Shown here piece by piece: positions 12,300-24,330 of a stretch of 64,000 bases of DNA. The DNA is taken from assembly GCA_948567375.1 (NCBI GenBank), contig OX419760.1, positions 6,200,001-6,264,000 on the forward strand. The letters are read 5' to 3'. The notes beneath the pieces are model-generated. The model had not been told where the DNA came from, did no database searches, and saw nothing but the letters and a program-made list of their open reading frames with translations. Source of the DNA: Lunularia cruciata. Its lineage: Eukaryota; Streptophyta; Marchantiopsida; Lunulariales; Lunulariaceae. Both the position numbers and the translations under genes were made by a program. The first letter of the stretch is position 1. Each line of letters starts with the position of its first letter.

Positions 12300-12806
12300 A
12301 TGTCTATGCAGGCTTTCTACCGTGGTTATACTCCAGCCTCCTGGTACGGACCTGGTTATCACCACGAAGTTGGCTACTCGAGTGGTGCGAGGACTGAAGA
12401 GTATCCGGTTCGACAAAGTGCGTATACAAGTGCTCCCAGACGAGAAGAACCTTGGCAAACTGCGTCTTCATATGCTCCTAGAAGAGAAGAGTATAGCCAC
12501 ACCGCGTACTTAACTGCTCCAATGAGAGGAGAGTACATGCAAGCTGCGTCATCAGGAGCATACAGAAGAAATGACTACTATGATGATTACAGGAGGGGCA
12601 TTGTTGAATTGAGGATGCCTTTGTGCTGCGATGGCTGTGTGGAGAAAGTTCACAAGAAGTTCAAAGATATGGATGGTGTTTCATCAATCGAGTGTAATAC
12701 TGAATTACAGAAAGTGACCGTCAGAGGAACTGTTAAGCCTGAAGCTGTCTTGAAGAAGGCCAAGAAGATCTTGAGCCGCTCCGAGTTCTGGAAGGGAAGG
12801 AGGTAA
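12300..12806 (+). CDS. Heavy-metal-associated (HMA) domain protein
   Basis: 168 residues. Residues 1-98 are low-complexity and rich in Tyr, Arg, Glu, Ser and Ala, with imperfect repeats of the type APRREE and APMRGEY. Residues 100-158 form one HMA domain. IVELRMPLCCDGCVEKV supplies the CxxC metal-binding loop (Cys110 and Cys113), followed by the expected amphipathic helix, a GVSSIEC strand, a KVTVRGTVKP strand and a final helix. HMA domains of this kind bind Cu, Zn or Cd in metallochaperones and plant HPP/HIPP proteins. There is no C-terminal CaaX isoprenylation box (the end is FWKGRR), so it is HPP-like rather than HIPP. The ATG at 12300 opens the frame, but CTATGCAG just after it looks like a splice acceptor, so an upstream coding exon is possible. 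A diverged, broken inverted paralogue lies at 4649-5083. The metal partner is not determinable here. Confidence 0.85.
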   Translation: MSMQAFYRGYTPASWYGPGYHHEVGYSSGARTEEYPVRQSAYTSAPRREEPWQTASSYAPRREEYSHTAYLTAPMRGEYMQAASSGAYRRNDYYDDYRRGIVELRMPLCCDGCVEKVHKKFKDMDGVSSIECNTELQKVTVRGTVKPEAVLKKAKKILSRSEFWKGRR

Positions 12807-14369
12807 AACAAGTATTTAAATCAAAGAGCCCTTCAACTTTAAATTTATTCTGAAGGGATTTTCAACCTACAACCGGAGCAATAAGTCGAAGGTCGTCCTT
12901 ATCAGTGCCAACCACTATTTCAGCACAGGTTTCCAGTATCATCTCCCATACTGATTCTGGACGTACATTAGGCACATTCTGAAAATGTTCAGAAACGCAT
13001 GCATGCCGTACCTTTCTGCGATTCCCGAGTTAGACCAGTGGATCTGTGTATCTAGTTACAAAATACTAGATTTAATGAACGTAAAGTTGATAGTAGAAAG
13101 AGTTCATTTTGGAGTTGCATCCATATACTACCCTTACAGTATTCCTTCAGTACGCGTTGTCTGTACTTGTGTGCAAGAAACTGTGTTTGAGTTAAGCTTG
13201 TAAAGACAGTAAATTTGATTTCAATTACGCATGCAATGAGTACCATGCGCATGGGACTGTTTCCGACTGCCTTCCCTACCATCTCTTGCTGAAAGCGTAG
13301 TTAATTACAAGAACAGCTCTGAATCAGATTAAACAGCTGTATTGTCAAAATAAAGTGCAGTAAATTGTTTCCTTAGACGACATCTTAAGCTGACCTTTAA
13401 TGTTCATTTGCCCGGTGCAATTGGTGACTTAGGGCAAGCAGGTGTAATGAGTTGAAAAAGAAGGATTTATGACTTCGGATTTCCTTAGTTGTACTTTACT
13501 GAATGTAGTTTCAGCCATACACAAAGCCAAATCAACAACGTAAATGGGGGCCACTGTCTGAGATCGAAGCACTCTAATCTTCCAGTTATAGAACAGAAAT
13601 CTTTAGAATACCAGTTTTGGGCGAGGAAAGGGACTGTGAAAGCAATCAGTGGCTAAGATTTTCCGTTGACGACTGCATAGGGACAAGGGCTCATTGCACT
13701 AGACTCAAAAATGTATGTGCACAGACCTGGAACTGAATAATTGAAATAAAATGCTTCTGAATAACGAACACGTGGTTACAGCGATAGGCTGAAAGGAGGA
13801 TGGATGAAGAAAGTACAAAGTCAATTGGCATAACCCTAGCTTAGCCTCGAGATCTCGGGCACGGGTATGGAACCCGTCGCATTTTGACATAGTTTGCTTT
13901 TGAAGTAGTAGTTGTTCCGCAGTCTATGCAGAGAAAAATTGGATCACTCTGTTGATCCTGGATTTCAAAACCAGAAACTTGCATGGTTGAATGTTTAGGC
14001 AACGCTATAACTAGCAGCAACACCACCGAATTGTAAGGAGGACTGAGAGAGCTGACCCTCTAAATGCACGATTCTTTCCCGATGTATATGTTTAGCAACT
14101 TATATATTTCACGTGACAACGTTACTGCCTGCTGACAAGGAGTGTGTCGGACACGCTCTCATATGAACTGATCAATTCCTCGTAATGGCACACTTTGACT
14201 AGTAATGTAGGCCTCAAATTGTTGCAGACAAAATACATTATATTTCGTCGTGTGTTGAACTTGAAAGAAAAGGGAAAAACGCAAAGCAAAAAAAATCTAC
14301 AAGCAGTTCGAATCCAGGTAAAGTTCCTTGTGTCATTGACTTGGATGCAACATTATAGCTGAGCCACAA

Positions 14370-14640
14370 AATACCGTACCGCACGTACATCATGTGCACC
14401 TTTGGATATTTCCAGGGAAAGACAAGGATGAGCAGTTGAATAGACGACCCAGTAAATTGTATTGATTCTGCGCCTCCGTGTGGTCCAGAATATGAGCAAA
14501 TTAAAAATTGCAGGTAATTAGTCGGATCCGGTGTCGGGCCAAATTGCAAATAACGATACCATACCGCACGTACACGATGTCTGGATCTACTTTCCGAATC
14601 TAAAGGGGAGGAAACAAGGATGAGCAATTCAACACATTGA
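14370..14640 (+). repeat. Diverged tandem duplication
   Basis: The block around 14375-14450 (ACCGCACGTACATCATGTG, then ACAAGGATGAGCAGTTGAA) is repeated around 14560-14635 (ACCGCACGTACACGATGTC, then ACAAGGATGAGCAATTCAA), about 185-190 bp downstream. No coding sense is evident. Confidence 0.6.
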
Positions 14641-14677
14641 ACAGGCCGTTTGGTTTAAGGAGGCTGAGGAAAACTTG

Positions 14678-14704
14678 GGAAAAGGAAAAGGAAAAGGAAA
14701 AGGA
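14678..14704 (+). repeat. (GGAAAA)n microsatellite
   Basis: Four to five consecutive copies of a six-base AAAAGG unit. Confidence 0.9.
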
Positions 14705-17196
14705 TGAAGTATATAATCCCTCGATCCAGTCTCATTCTCAACTTGCTCATGTGTACTGCGGGTGATATCGGAGGAAGGTGAGAGAAGCCGAAGATGGACC
14801 GCATCGCATCACGATGATGTCCAGCTTCCAGATAGATTTGATTCAAAAATTCAGTGTTGAACAAGATGGCCGTCATGTTAAAATACCTGTGGTTCGCGAT
14901 AGTTGGTGTTTGTCGCGTTGGCCTTCGGGTGGGGTGACAGTGAGTATTCCAATCAGAATGGCAGTACTAGTTGGTTTAAATCAAACTTAATTCAGTTGAA
15001 ATTGAGTATTCCTAGATCAGGTCATGAAGAGGAGTCACGAACTCATTCTACTGTTATATACGATGTTTTGTCGATTCTCGAGGTTGCTTTTCGTGATAAC
15101 TATCAACATCTAAAGACTCAAAATTCCACTTCTGGGCCAGTGGCAGATGATGACCAGTAGCTTCGTCATATTTTCTGCACAATTGACAACAAAGAAACTC
15201 TTTCGTTGACGACAACTCCGCGATGACAACTTTAATCATTGTGGGTAATATTGTAACGCGACTACTACACAGGTGTTAATGGTCTAGCTACTGGATTTGC
15301 CACTTCCGTCTGGAAGTCAGAGTTTCAGCATGAGCCAAGCCGTTCTTGTAAGTACGGTTATCTTGATGCACATCACTTCATCATTTCGGTCCTCCAGTAA
15401 AAATGCAGCAGATGCTAGACATGATGATTTTGAGTTTTGAATCTTACAGTGTAGTCTAAACCTCAATGAATGGTAATACTGTGTGTAGATCGCTGTAGTA
15501 TTTGACTTCCTGGAAACCATTCTTCTGGGGGGAGTAGTAACCTGCACAAACTTAGTGAAATCGCTGACCTCAACAGTTTTCCGTGAAATCCATACTGTAT
15601 CCCTATGGAATGGTCTGTGCTTGCACTGCTCATTCTTTGGCTACTATGCCGTCGAGAGTGGGACTCAATGTCAGGGGCACCTAATTTACAGGTGAGAAGG
15701 ACGGAATTTTCTATGGGGAACTAAGTCGTTATTGCTGCAACACAATCTGGCCAGTTCGAGGGGTATTCTGTTAGAGTCTGTATCAACGTCTACTGTATCT
15801 GCCCCATGTTGGCCTCTTTGATTGTAGTTGGACTTACTATTTCCTTCTCTTGAATCGGGGACGGTAAAGATGCCGAAAGAGACAACTCCATCTATGTTTT
15901 CCCATACGAGGGAGTGATTTCCATTGTCACTTCTGTCGCCAGTAATAGCCGCTCTGGCTCAGGACTTCCTTCCACGGCACTCCGAACGCTGGTCCTCGGA
16001 TGTCAGAATACTCACCACATTGCGTTCAGGACTTTACCTCCAGTTTATTCTCCGTAGTTTCCATCATTCTGTACTTCATGTTCAGGAATGTCCGAAAACA
16101 AATTATCCCGTTCTTACTAGCTACTGGACAAGAATAAATCCTCCTGCGATATACTAGTTTATTGGGTGCCCATTCAATACATCGCCTAGTGTGTATCATG
16201 AGTTTTTAGATTATTATAATTTAAATATTATTACTTTTGTTTTATTATTAATTATATATTTTAATTTTAATTTATATAATATTTAAAATAATTTTTTTAG
16301 TTTTAAATATATTTTAATATTATTAATTTTAATAATATAAAAAATATTCACTAAAAAAACAAAATTGAAACTAAACCCCAATAGAGCCTATATAAATCTT
16401 TATCTTATACAATTTTAATTACATAAAGATATATCTTCCGACAAGACACTGCCGTTAGAAAATGGCTAGCGCGGCGCATATCGATTTCGACTATGGACAA
16501 CACTCGACCGTCATACTACTTTAAATTTAAATTCCTTCATTTGAATTTAAATCTCACACGCAACCATATTTCACTGCAAACCTCAATGCTCTGTCGACGG
16601 TGCATTACCCCAAATAGTTCATGGCCAAAAGTTCCACCACCAAGTTGCGGAAGAACTGGTAATGATGATCAAACTATCCAGAATGGATGGTTTTATCATC
16701 ATTTTTATATGTTTTATTATTATCTATCATAGAAAAAGCGTTCATGAATATTTGGAATTACAACAGTTTCTACCTCCTTGGAAACATTATTTTTCTAAAG
16801 AGATTTTTATATTCTTGATAATCAGTACAGTTTCCATGTAGGTTGTAAATGTAACCAACATGATGCATGAGTCATATATTCTGCAGAACGGCGTTCTTGC
16901 ACCGGTTGTACAATTGTTAAGAATTAAAAAAAGGTAAAGTTAATGCAAATTCAGGAAAAATAAAAATAATTTTTGCAATATGTGTAGAAATGCCAAAGTA
17001 TAATAAACCATCTGACCGCCCGAACCAGGACGTAAAGGAACCAAACCTAGAGACGGACGGGATTTTGTATGCCATACTCAAACACACGGATTCTCAATAC
17101 ATTCTTTGACGGGGAATACGGCCCAATTGATTGGGGCACACAACTTTAAATATAAAATTTAGTTGAAGTTTGTTTAGCAGTCGGTGTTTCAGGCAA

Positions 17197-17267
17197 GCAT
17201 CGGTGGTCTAGGGGTAGAATAGTTCCCTGCCACGGAACAGACCCGGGTTCGATTCCCGGCCGATGCA
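17197..17267 (+). tRNA. tRNA-Gly (GCC)
   Basis: 71 bases folding as a complete cloverleaf. The acceptor stem GCATCGG pairs with CCGATGC (17260-17266) and the discriminator is A at 17267. The anticodon stem GTTCC/GGAAC encloses the loop CTGCCAC with anticodon GCC at 17229-17231. The T arm is CCGGGTTCGATTCCCGG. The internal promoter boxes are intact and the sequence is the standard eukaryotic nuclear tRNA-Gly. CCA is not encoded, as expected for a nuclear gene. Confidence 0.97.
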
Positions 17268-17809
17268 AGCTTCATGCTTCATTGCTGGAATTTCGGATGC
17301 TTTTGATTTTGGGCAACAAAGCCTGTCAATCGAGAATTCCTCTTTGATCTGATGCATCGTTTCTCATAGTGTTTAGGGTCACGCACATCACCTACAGATT
17401 TAAGCCTGTTTTGCTTCAGGAATCCATGCAGCAACATACTCATGTTTCTAAGTAGTTTTCGGAGTACAAGGTTCAAGTTATTCGGCATTCCGCCATTGCG
17501 TTCTTGATGAAGGCCTCAGGCGAGTGTGCTGTGTACCGGCATAGCTCTATCCTAAAATCCATGGTACTGGAAACCACCTTGGAAAAGCAAGAAGAAATCA
17601 GTTTGCTTACCATTCTTAGTGAGGTTCCAGACTCCTACGAACCCAAGGACTACCAATTATTTGTCTACGTCTATACGCCTACGTTTGATATTTAGTGATC
17701 ATATTCTCGATTTAAAGACCAGTACCTACCAAAACTGCTTAACATGATCGGATGATAGCTAGTCCTATGCATGTACTCTGGTATCCATCCGTATTAAAGC
17801 ATTGTTTGG

Positions 17810-18318
17810 TCATCTCAACGTCTTTTGGGCATCTGCAAGTTTCGGGCAACACATGCATGCCACGCCAGTGAAAACATCTGGTTTTGTGTTGTTATCAGCA
17901 TCTGCCATTTTGGTGCTGTAGCAACTCAGGGACCCGTTAAGGACATTATTTTGCCCAATGAGGATGGTGTTCTCTTGTAACAGGGCAAAAAGTGTGTTCA
18001 GCGAATTGATATATGCTGCAGGTTTCTCGGCAGCCGCAACTGAAGCCAGCATAATGTAGAGTAACGTCCAACAATTCTTAAGTACCCATGATACTGAAAT
18101 CTTTTCTACGCCGAGAAGGTGCACTGATGGTGAAGCACAAAATGCCACTTACTTGCTGCAAGTTGCTTGAAATCACCCAAATTCTTGACAGTTTTATCAT
18201 TGTCCGTAATAGCTGAGTTGAGCTCTTCCCAGGTTGCTAGTGGCAACCGGTCAAGAGTACCCGCAGCGCTGCCAACTTGGTAGGATTGGAGAGTGCGGTT
18301 GAAGTCCTTGTACCACTA
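17810..18318 (-). other. Possible exons of an unrecognised gene
   Basis: Reading leftwards, an open stretch begins after CCCACTTAG (acceptor-like, about 18319). It encodes WYKDFNRTLQSYQVGSAAG and continues to NLGDFKQLAA, where GCAGCAAGTAAGT offers a good 5' splice site near 18165. A second open stretch (about 18105-17810) reads LASVAAAEKPAAYINSLNTL and later TKPDVFTGVACMCC, then stops. The composition looks like real protein, but I recognise no family and cannot confirm the splice joins. It lies downstream of the PiT pseudogene on the same strand and is not an obvious part of it. Confidence 0.3.
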
Positions 18319-18559
18319 AGTGGGCGATCCCGGCATTCTCCACCTTGTACGTGTTTCCCGCTGTTGCATCGATGGCGGAAGGTGCATATAAGGCCCTGCA
18401 TTACCAAATACTCACGAATCGTGAACTCGAATCTTCAAATTTTTCAACCACTTGATTGAATGTACATGGCCGGATTGAACCCGAGTACATGTGACCCAAG
18501 GGTTCCCTCGGGTACTACTAGAAACTAGAACGACGATAAAAGGCAACTTCCTAGGTAGA

Positions 18560-18702
18560 CCTCATGAAACCGTACAAGAATAAAACATAAGCAGTAAAAC
18601 AGGGTTAAACCCCAATAGTATCGAAACGAAATATAGTTTAACCTCAATAGCATTGGTACGAGAAATTTGTCCCTGGTGCTCCTAAAATATCTGAGCGATG
18701 TA
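18560..18702 (+). repeat. Dispersed repeat, copy 3
   Basis: Contains CTCATGAAACCGTACAA, GGTTAAACCCCAATAGTATCG and AAAATATCTGAGCGATG, in the same order as in the copies near 6.8 and 7.5 kb. The family is therefore dispersed over at least 12 kb here. Confidence 0.65.
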
Positions 18703-18934
18703 AATAGATTATACTAGCCAATATGAAGTATAAAAAGTGAAAGTGGTATCTTTGATGATTCCTGTAATAAGCTCTTCATCTCTTGTGTATTCTTTGAGAA
18801 ATGTGTTAAACATAGTAGATCGACTAATGCCAGGCTGTTTATAGTGATGTATATCTAGATCAAGATCACCGTCCCGTGACGAAAATGTTATCTTAAATTG
18901 CTGGTAGGTAAGTGAACGGAGTCCTGCACGCTCT

Positions 18935-20290
18935 AAGCAATGCCAAAAATATGGACATCCTTGTGCGAAGAGTGCAGCCACCGCAATCCAACTAGGAGAG
19001 TTCTCACAACCCAACAACCTGCAAGCCAAATTGCTTCCAGTTCAGTCCTTATGATCCTTCTACTACTCCAACTCCGGCAATGGCTCCAACGATCACCAGA
19101 CTATCAGATTGAGGAAGACCAGACCTATTAGCCAAGAAACTCATTCAATGTTGTTCATTGCGGATCAGTTCAATGTCCAGGAAGGAGGAATTCATTGGAT
19201 TTTACTGCGAATTTCCACAACGTAAGACAGTGAATTCCCCAAAGTGAATACAGAAGTGATTGGAAGCAACAGCACTCACTTTGAAGCAACCATGACGACC
19301 ATATATAGCTTTGGCAACTTCAGGTAAACCCTGAAGGGTTTACGATTAGGGGTAATTTTACAAGCTTGGCTCCCATGGTACGCATGGTACGCATGGTATG
19401 GTAGCCATAGGTAGCAAGACCGCCGAAAACCACCACCCACATTTTGGGCTGCACATTCTTAGTGAGCTTGCCATCGTCATAAACCTGAAGGATGACTGAG
19501 ATGTGCCCTGCTGCGTAGCCGACTTCTCCAGCTCCATGTGAAACGATAACGCAGATGACTGACAAAACCTGAACAACGAATGGAGATTTATGGCTTGAAT
19601 CATGTTTCCGGAATATCCTAAACGAAGACAATCCAATTAGATTATCTTACTAAGATATATGAAGGCGTATTCCACTCTTGGCTTGCCAACCTCTGCATGC
19701 TTGTGAATGTCATCAACCATTCGGGTTGTGTTGACGACGTTGTGAATATCTTGGGTAAAACCGTTTGATACGATCTTCCAGACTTGGACCAAGCACTTTG
19801 TGCAGAATATTGGTCGGCAATTTTTTCTTTATGATGGATGTTTTTAACTGGTTTCTCATCATGGAAGTAAAGAGGACTTTCGATTTTCTCAATGTTATTA
19901 CCATCACTGCATTGTCGATTAAGAGTTCCACGACAGGTTTCTGGCTGGTTCCAAAATTACTCAATTTTATGGCGATAGCAGTTCGTCTAATAAGCGTAGC
20001 ATGAAAACAACGTTCGAGAATCTCAATCTGTTGCTAAAGATTGGAAACTGAAAGAGAGACACTACTGTAACAAAAAGATTTTGGTTCTTACCTGTCCAGC
20101 GTGACGTTCATTTTCCTGTACAACAAGGGAACCACGAATGAAGGCAGAGATTAAAGCTGCACCTGCTCCGATTTCAGCAGAAATCCACGCAGTATTGAAG
20201 AAGAACTGGTGAAATCCATCCTTGTCATCTGCTTTTTGTTTCCATCCATGATTACATATCCCTGCACGATAGCTGACAGTTTTACGTAAC
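18935..20290 (-). pseudogene. PiT/PHO89-type phosphate permease, decayed, N-terminus missing
   Basis: Exon-like pieces read leftwards. (1) About 20270-20094: FFNTAWISAEIGAGAALISA, ending HAGQ at a CAG/GTAAGA donor; it fits the membrane segment before the central loop. (2) About 19960-19650: a hydrophilic loop ending VDDIHKHAEVGKPRVEYAFI. (3) From about 19572 after TTGTTCAG: VLSVICVIVSHGAGEVGYAA, the second PiT signature, then TKNVQPKMWVVVFGGLATYG and a frame-shifted VVMVAS before an AAG/GTGAGT donor near 19268. (4) About 19110-18935: VGAIAGVGVVEGS*GLNWKQ to AALFAQG, the usual C-terminus. The family consists of Na+/H+-coupled phosphate importers of the plasma membrane with two such repeats. 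Stops and frameshifts lie in pieces 3 and 4, a 9-bp tandem duplication gives RTMRTM, and no N-terminal GxNDxAN signature was found up to 21.2 kb. I infer a truncated pseudogene. Confidence 0.65.
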
Positions 20291-20299
20291 CCAGTAAGA

Positions 20300-21557
20300 T
20301 CAGATTGAAGCCTATGGCTAGTCGGCGTTACATCTACTATTCTGAAACTATTGTGGAGGGAAATGACACGCAAGCCGTTAAAAAATACATGGACTGAACT
20401 TATATTAGTGTATTCACTACTTTTAAACGTTTAGATTATATGGTAAATATCTACAGGATTAAACAACTTGTAAATAATTTACTGAATAATTTTTTAACAT
20501 TTTTGTACTCTTCACATTATCGATCGGCGGAATGAAAAAGAAAAGAACCGAGTATAAAGAAGGCCGGGTTTTCACAGGGCCTACTGTTTTCATTGAAACT
20601 GAAGTGAACATTTTCAACAACTAAAATCGAAATCTTTTCATAGTTTGTAATCATGGGATTAAATTAGGTTGCTGCGGTTCTTGTAGTGCTTGCTAGAAAT
20701 AAATCATTTACATTCAGTCCATAAATCTTGAATTGAAGCCCTTCAATTTCTAATGGAATGTAATGAGAGATGAATGTTAAAAGTCTTTTTTCGTCGTCCT
20801 GAATCTGACATATTTTGTCAATTCTTTTTACTTTACTTGATACTCATGTTCAACTTTCATGAAAATATCCTTATAAAGTGTTACAATTGACGTGTTCATT
20901 CTAATCGCAAGTAGTCCCTATGAAATATCCCGCAAGGTCGAAATTTTATCCACTTGTTCGTGGGTATTTCAGGCATCCCATAATTCAAATAACAAACTGG
21001 ACAGTCGTTATTAATTTTGTATCAAGTTTAACAGTCTCTATAATCAATACTCTCATTTCCAATATCAAATTAAATAGTCTTTGTTCCCCATTTTCACAAC
21101 ATATCGTGTCTGTCGATGTTCCAATAAGTTTACCTCAACCCATAACCATTTTGTGAAATTTCTGACTGAAAATCCTAATGATAATGCACCCCAAGTGTTC
21201 AAAATCTTCTTTAGCACAATCGGGGACTTCAAGTAGATTACAAGAGCTGGCGAGCAACCCCTAGAATACCCGAAACTAAGACCTGTTTTTATAAGATTCG
21301 TGTTTTCTAAGCGGTTGCCTTTTCTCGGTTTTAAAAGATTCCGGCACGAAAACCTTTAATGAGAATTCACCCTTTAATGTGCAAAATCTCTTATTGCTAG
21401 CATATACATGTTCCCTACTTATTGAGATCCCTGTAGCTCCTGCAAGACAGAAAGGATTTTTCCTTTCTGTGAAACATAGTGAATGTTTTACAAGTTTTCA
21501 AAATGACTGATCCAGCAGGCTGGAAATCAAAATTTTGTGAGGGAATGTTCCGAGAAT
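20300..21557. other. No gene recognised, moderately AT-rich
   Basis: This is where first exons of the PiT gene would be expected, but none could be recognised. Short ORFs only. Confidence 0.35.
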
Positions 21558-21629
21558 TGAACTCGACGTGAATCGAACACGCAACCTTCTGATCTGGAGT
21601 CAGACGCGCTACCATTGCGCCACGAATCC
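21558..21629 (-). tRNA. tRNA-Trp (CCA)
   Basis: 72 bases on the minus strand. The acceptor stem GGATTCG (from 21629) pairs with CGAGTTC using two G-U pairs, and the discriminator is A (21558). The D arm TGGCGCAATGGTAGCGC, anticodon loop CTCCAGA with anticodon CCA (plus-strand 21595-21597) and T arm CGTGTTCGATTCACG are all canonical for the nuclear cytosolic tRNA-Trp of plants. It lacks the organelle-type features. There is no intron. Confidence 0.97.
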
Positions 21630-23200
21630 CCGCATGTCTTCGTTACCAGACTTTTTCTTATTGTATTTTTGCAGTTCCTTGGTATACTCGCACGTGGCCC
21701 CTTGGTGGTCTTGTACCAATGAGTATTGGCGGACTGGATAAGATTGTTGCAAGATCTTTTAACACAGTAACCACAAAGAAGAGGAGACTACTATAAGAAA
21801 GCTTTTTAGTATACAACTGCCAACAGAATAGTGTAAATCTTCATGACTTTCGAAAAGCAGAATCTACAGGCAAGAGATCAGAGTTTCAAATCTAGAAGTA
21901 TTTCAACCGTGGGGGGGTTATACCGCTCGAATAGTGTTAACACGTGATAGAGTAGATTAAAGGAATTTGGCCAGAAAGTTGACCTGATTTATTAAACATG
22001 TTCTTCATCTTCAGAGTAGCGGCAACGACAAGAGACCTGAAGGCAGAAATCTTTAGAACGTAATCATGCCCGCGGTATGTTTGCTTTTTTGAAGACCAGT
22101 CTTACTTACTGCGTATGAAGGTAAGATTGGCATATGACATATGTGAAACGGACTTCAGATGAAGCAAAGAAAGAAAGAATGAATGTGTATGGAGTTCCGA
22201 CGATGCCAATTAGAATCACAACCATTAGTCGCAAACAAACCGTGAATATAGAGAATGGGAACGACTATGGGCTTGAAAATTTAAACAGAGAATTTGGGTA
22301 TGTAGAGTCAACGCGAAAGTCTATAAAAGAACAGAATAAATGACGGTCCATACTCCTTATGGCCTTTCTCACCTTTGAGCCGGAAAACTATTTACTAATA
22401 AATCTTCACCCTGACGGCGACACCTCCGTAAACTGGAGTCCAACAAAAGCCCAATCTGACTAAACTCTCGAGTCAGCTCGCGGCTTTCTCTTCCACCACC
22501 AAACTAACACCATCCTAACCATCCTGATCATGCTGTGAGCACGTCGCTAATGCGTCAGCACAGTCCTCGTCCGCCCAGACCTCGTGCCCTTATCTGGAAC
22601 AGCTACCATCCTCATGCGAAATCGAGATTAAGGGCCGCTGGGATTACAGCCAGAGACTACAATGTACATGGTCAGTAAAGAAAGAATTAGAAAATTCCAT
22701 ATTCGACGGGACGACAAAACGTGACTTCGGCAAAGCAGGGGACGGCGAGCGACGTAGAACTCAGTTTTTGTTTCGTACAGCTCTCCTGATCGCATTTTCA
22801 ACCAGTCCCCTTCTTTCAGCAACTTTAACTTCGATGCGTTCAGTGAACGCGTTTCCACTGCCCGCGCGCAAATCTTAAGAGTCTTCTGCAATTTGCAGGT
22901 GAGGATAACGTTTGAAACCTGGCCCGCCTGGCCTCATTCTCATCAACCTTCTGCACTTTTCATCACATACGTTCCGTGCCGACGATATTACGGATTTGAG
23001 CAACCATGCTTTCCAGAAAGCTCCAGTGACCTCTACTGTAGTTCTGTAGTCTATCTTGAGCCATCAACCGCCTTTGATGGCAAAACAGGAAATTCCCGAG
23101 TTTCTTCGCGTCATCTGCTTATGGGCTTTATCGGATTGGGATGCGTGAAAGCACCTGTGACTGCATCATCTGCCGTGTAGAGTATAAGTTATGATAGGGT
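21630..23200. other. No gene recognised
   Basis: ORFs at 22134-22343 plus, 22628-22891 minus and 22893-23180 plus have no recognisable domain. CpG content remains normal up to about 23.2 kb and then falls abruptly. Confidence 0.4.
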
Positions 23201-23429
23201 GATTCCGGTTCTCAAGAACTGACATTTGAATTCACGATAACCAAAGTAGAAGAAATTTTAAAAGCTTCTTGTTTTAAAAGAATTTCCTGGTATTACCTGA
23301 ATAATTTAATAACAAATGTATATAATTAAATTTTATTTTTTATTATTAAATTATTTCAAATTTGGTAAACACAAAATATGGGATTTGCTCGATATTCTAT
23401 AAGTGTAATAACTTTGACAATGAAAATTA

Positions 23430-23460
<31 letters not shown>

Positions 23461-24297
23461 ATTCTAAGTAGAATTTTGTATCTGGATCGATTATAATAAA
23501 AAATTATTTCAATAAATAAAATATCAGGAGTGATAATATCTTAATACTTCTATTGGTGAAATTTTCTTTTTTAAGTAAATTTTTTTTTTATATTTACAGA
23601 AGAAATACATATTATATTGTAATTTTCTATTTCGAACTTTCACAAACCTTTCTCTTGTATATTTGTATTGTTTCTCTATGTTTATTTACTTAATGGTTTG
23701 AAATTTTTCTTTTTTTTCTCATATAATCTTATATAGCATAATATATTTTATGCTTTTTCTTATTCTTGATGAGAATCTTTTGAATTATATTTCAAATCTC
23801 TTGATACAGTAAGTATCTTTAGAGCAAGATTAACAAATCTTAATATTTGGACTATATTACATAAGAAGGTCAGCTTTTCTGTAGGTATAAGTCTAGTTTT
23901 TAATGACAGATTGATCATGAATACTTTAATATAATAACTTCTGAATTGAACCATTCTGTAATCTTATAATATTGCTACTTTAATGCAGAATTAGGATGTT
24001 GTTTAAAATTGCTCATCTTTGAAGATCAGTGATACATATAAGAGTAGTATATTATTGCATTGGGTTTAGAATGATGTACTATCTGTTTATATGATTCTTA
24101 AAATTAGTAAATTTAAATGAAATATATCATATATTCATTTTATTCCATGTGTGTTAAAGTACTGTTTAAGCAACCTTTAAAAACTCTATGTTGTACTGTT
24201 TATTGATAAATTTTGAAATGGTATAGTATTAATATTATTGTTCTCTAGTTGGTCTATTTAATTTTCATTAACTAATTATTATATTAAAATTATTAGC

Positions 24298-24330
<33 letters not shown>

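Larger units (their letters stand above)
12807..17196. other. No gene recognised; local repeats and an AT-rich patch
   Basis: The first few hundred bases are probably the 3' UTR of the HMA gene. Beyond that only short ORFs without domains appear. 16200-16350 is almost pure A/T. Two local repeats inside the stretch are listed separately. Confidence 0.4.

Noticed and set aside
14300-14330. GTTCGAATCC resembling a tRNA T arm
   Set aside because: No acceptor, D or anticodon stems can be formed around it.
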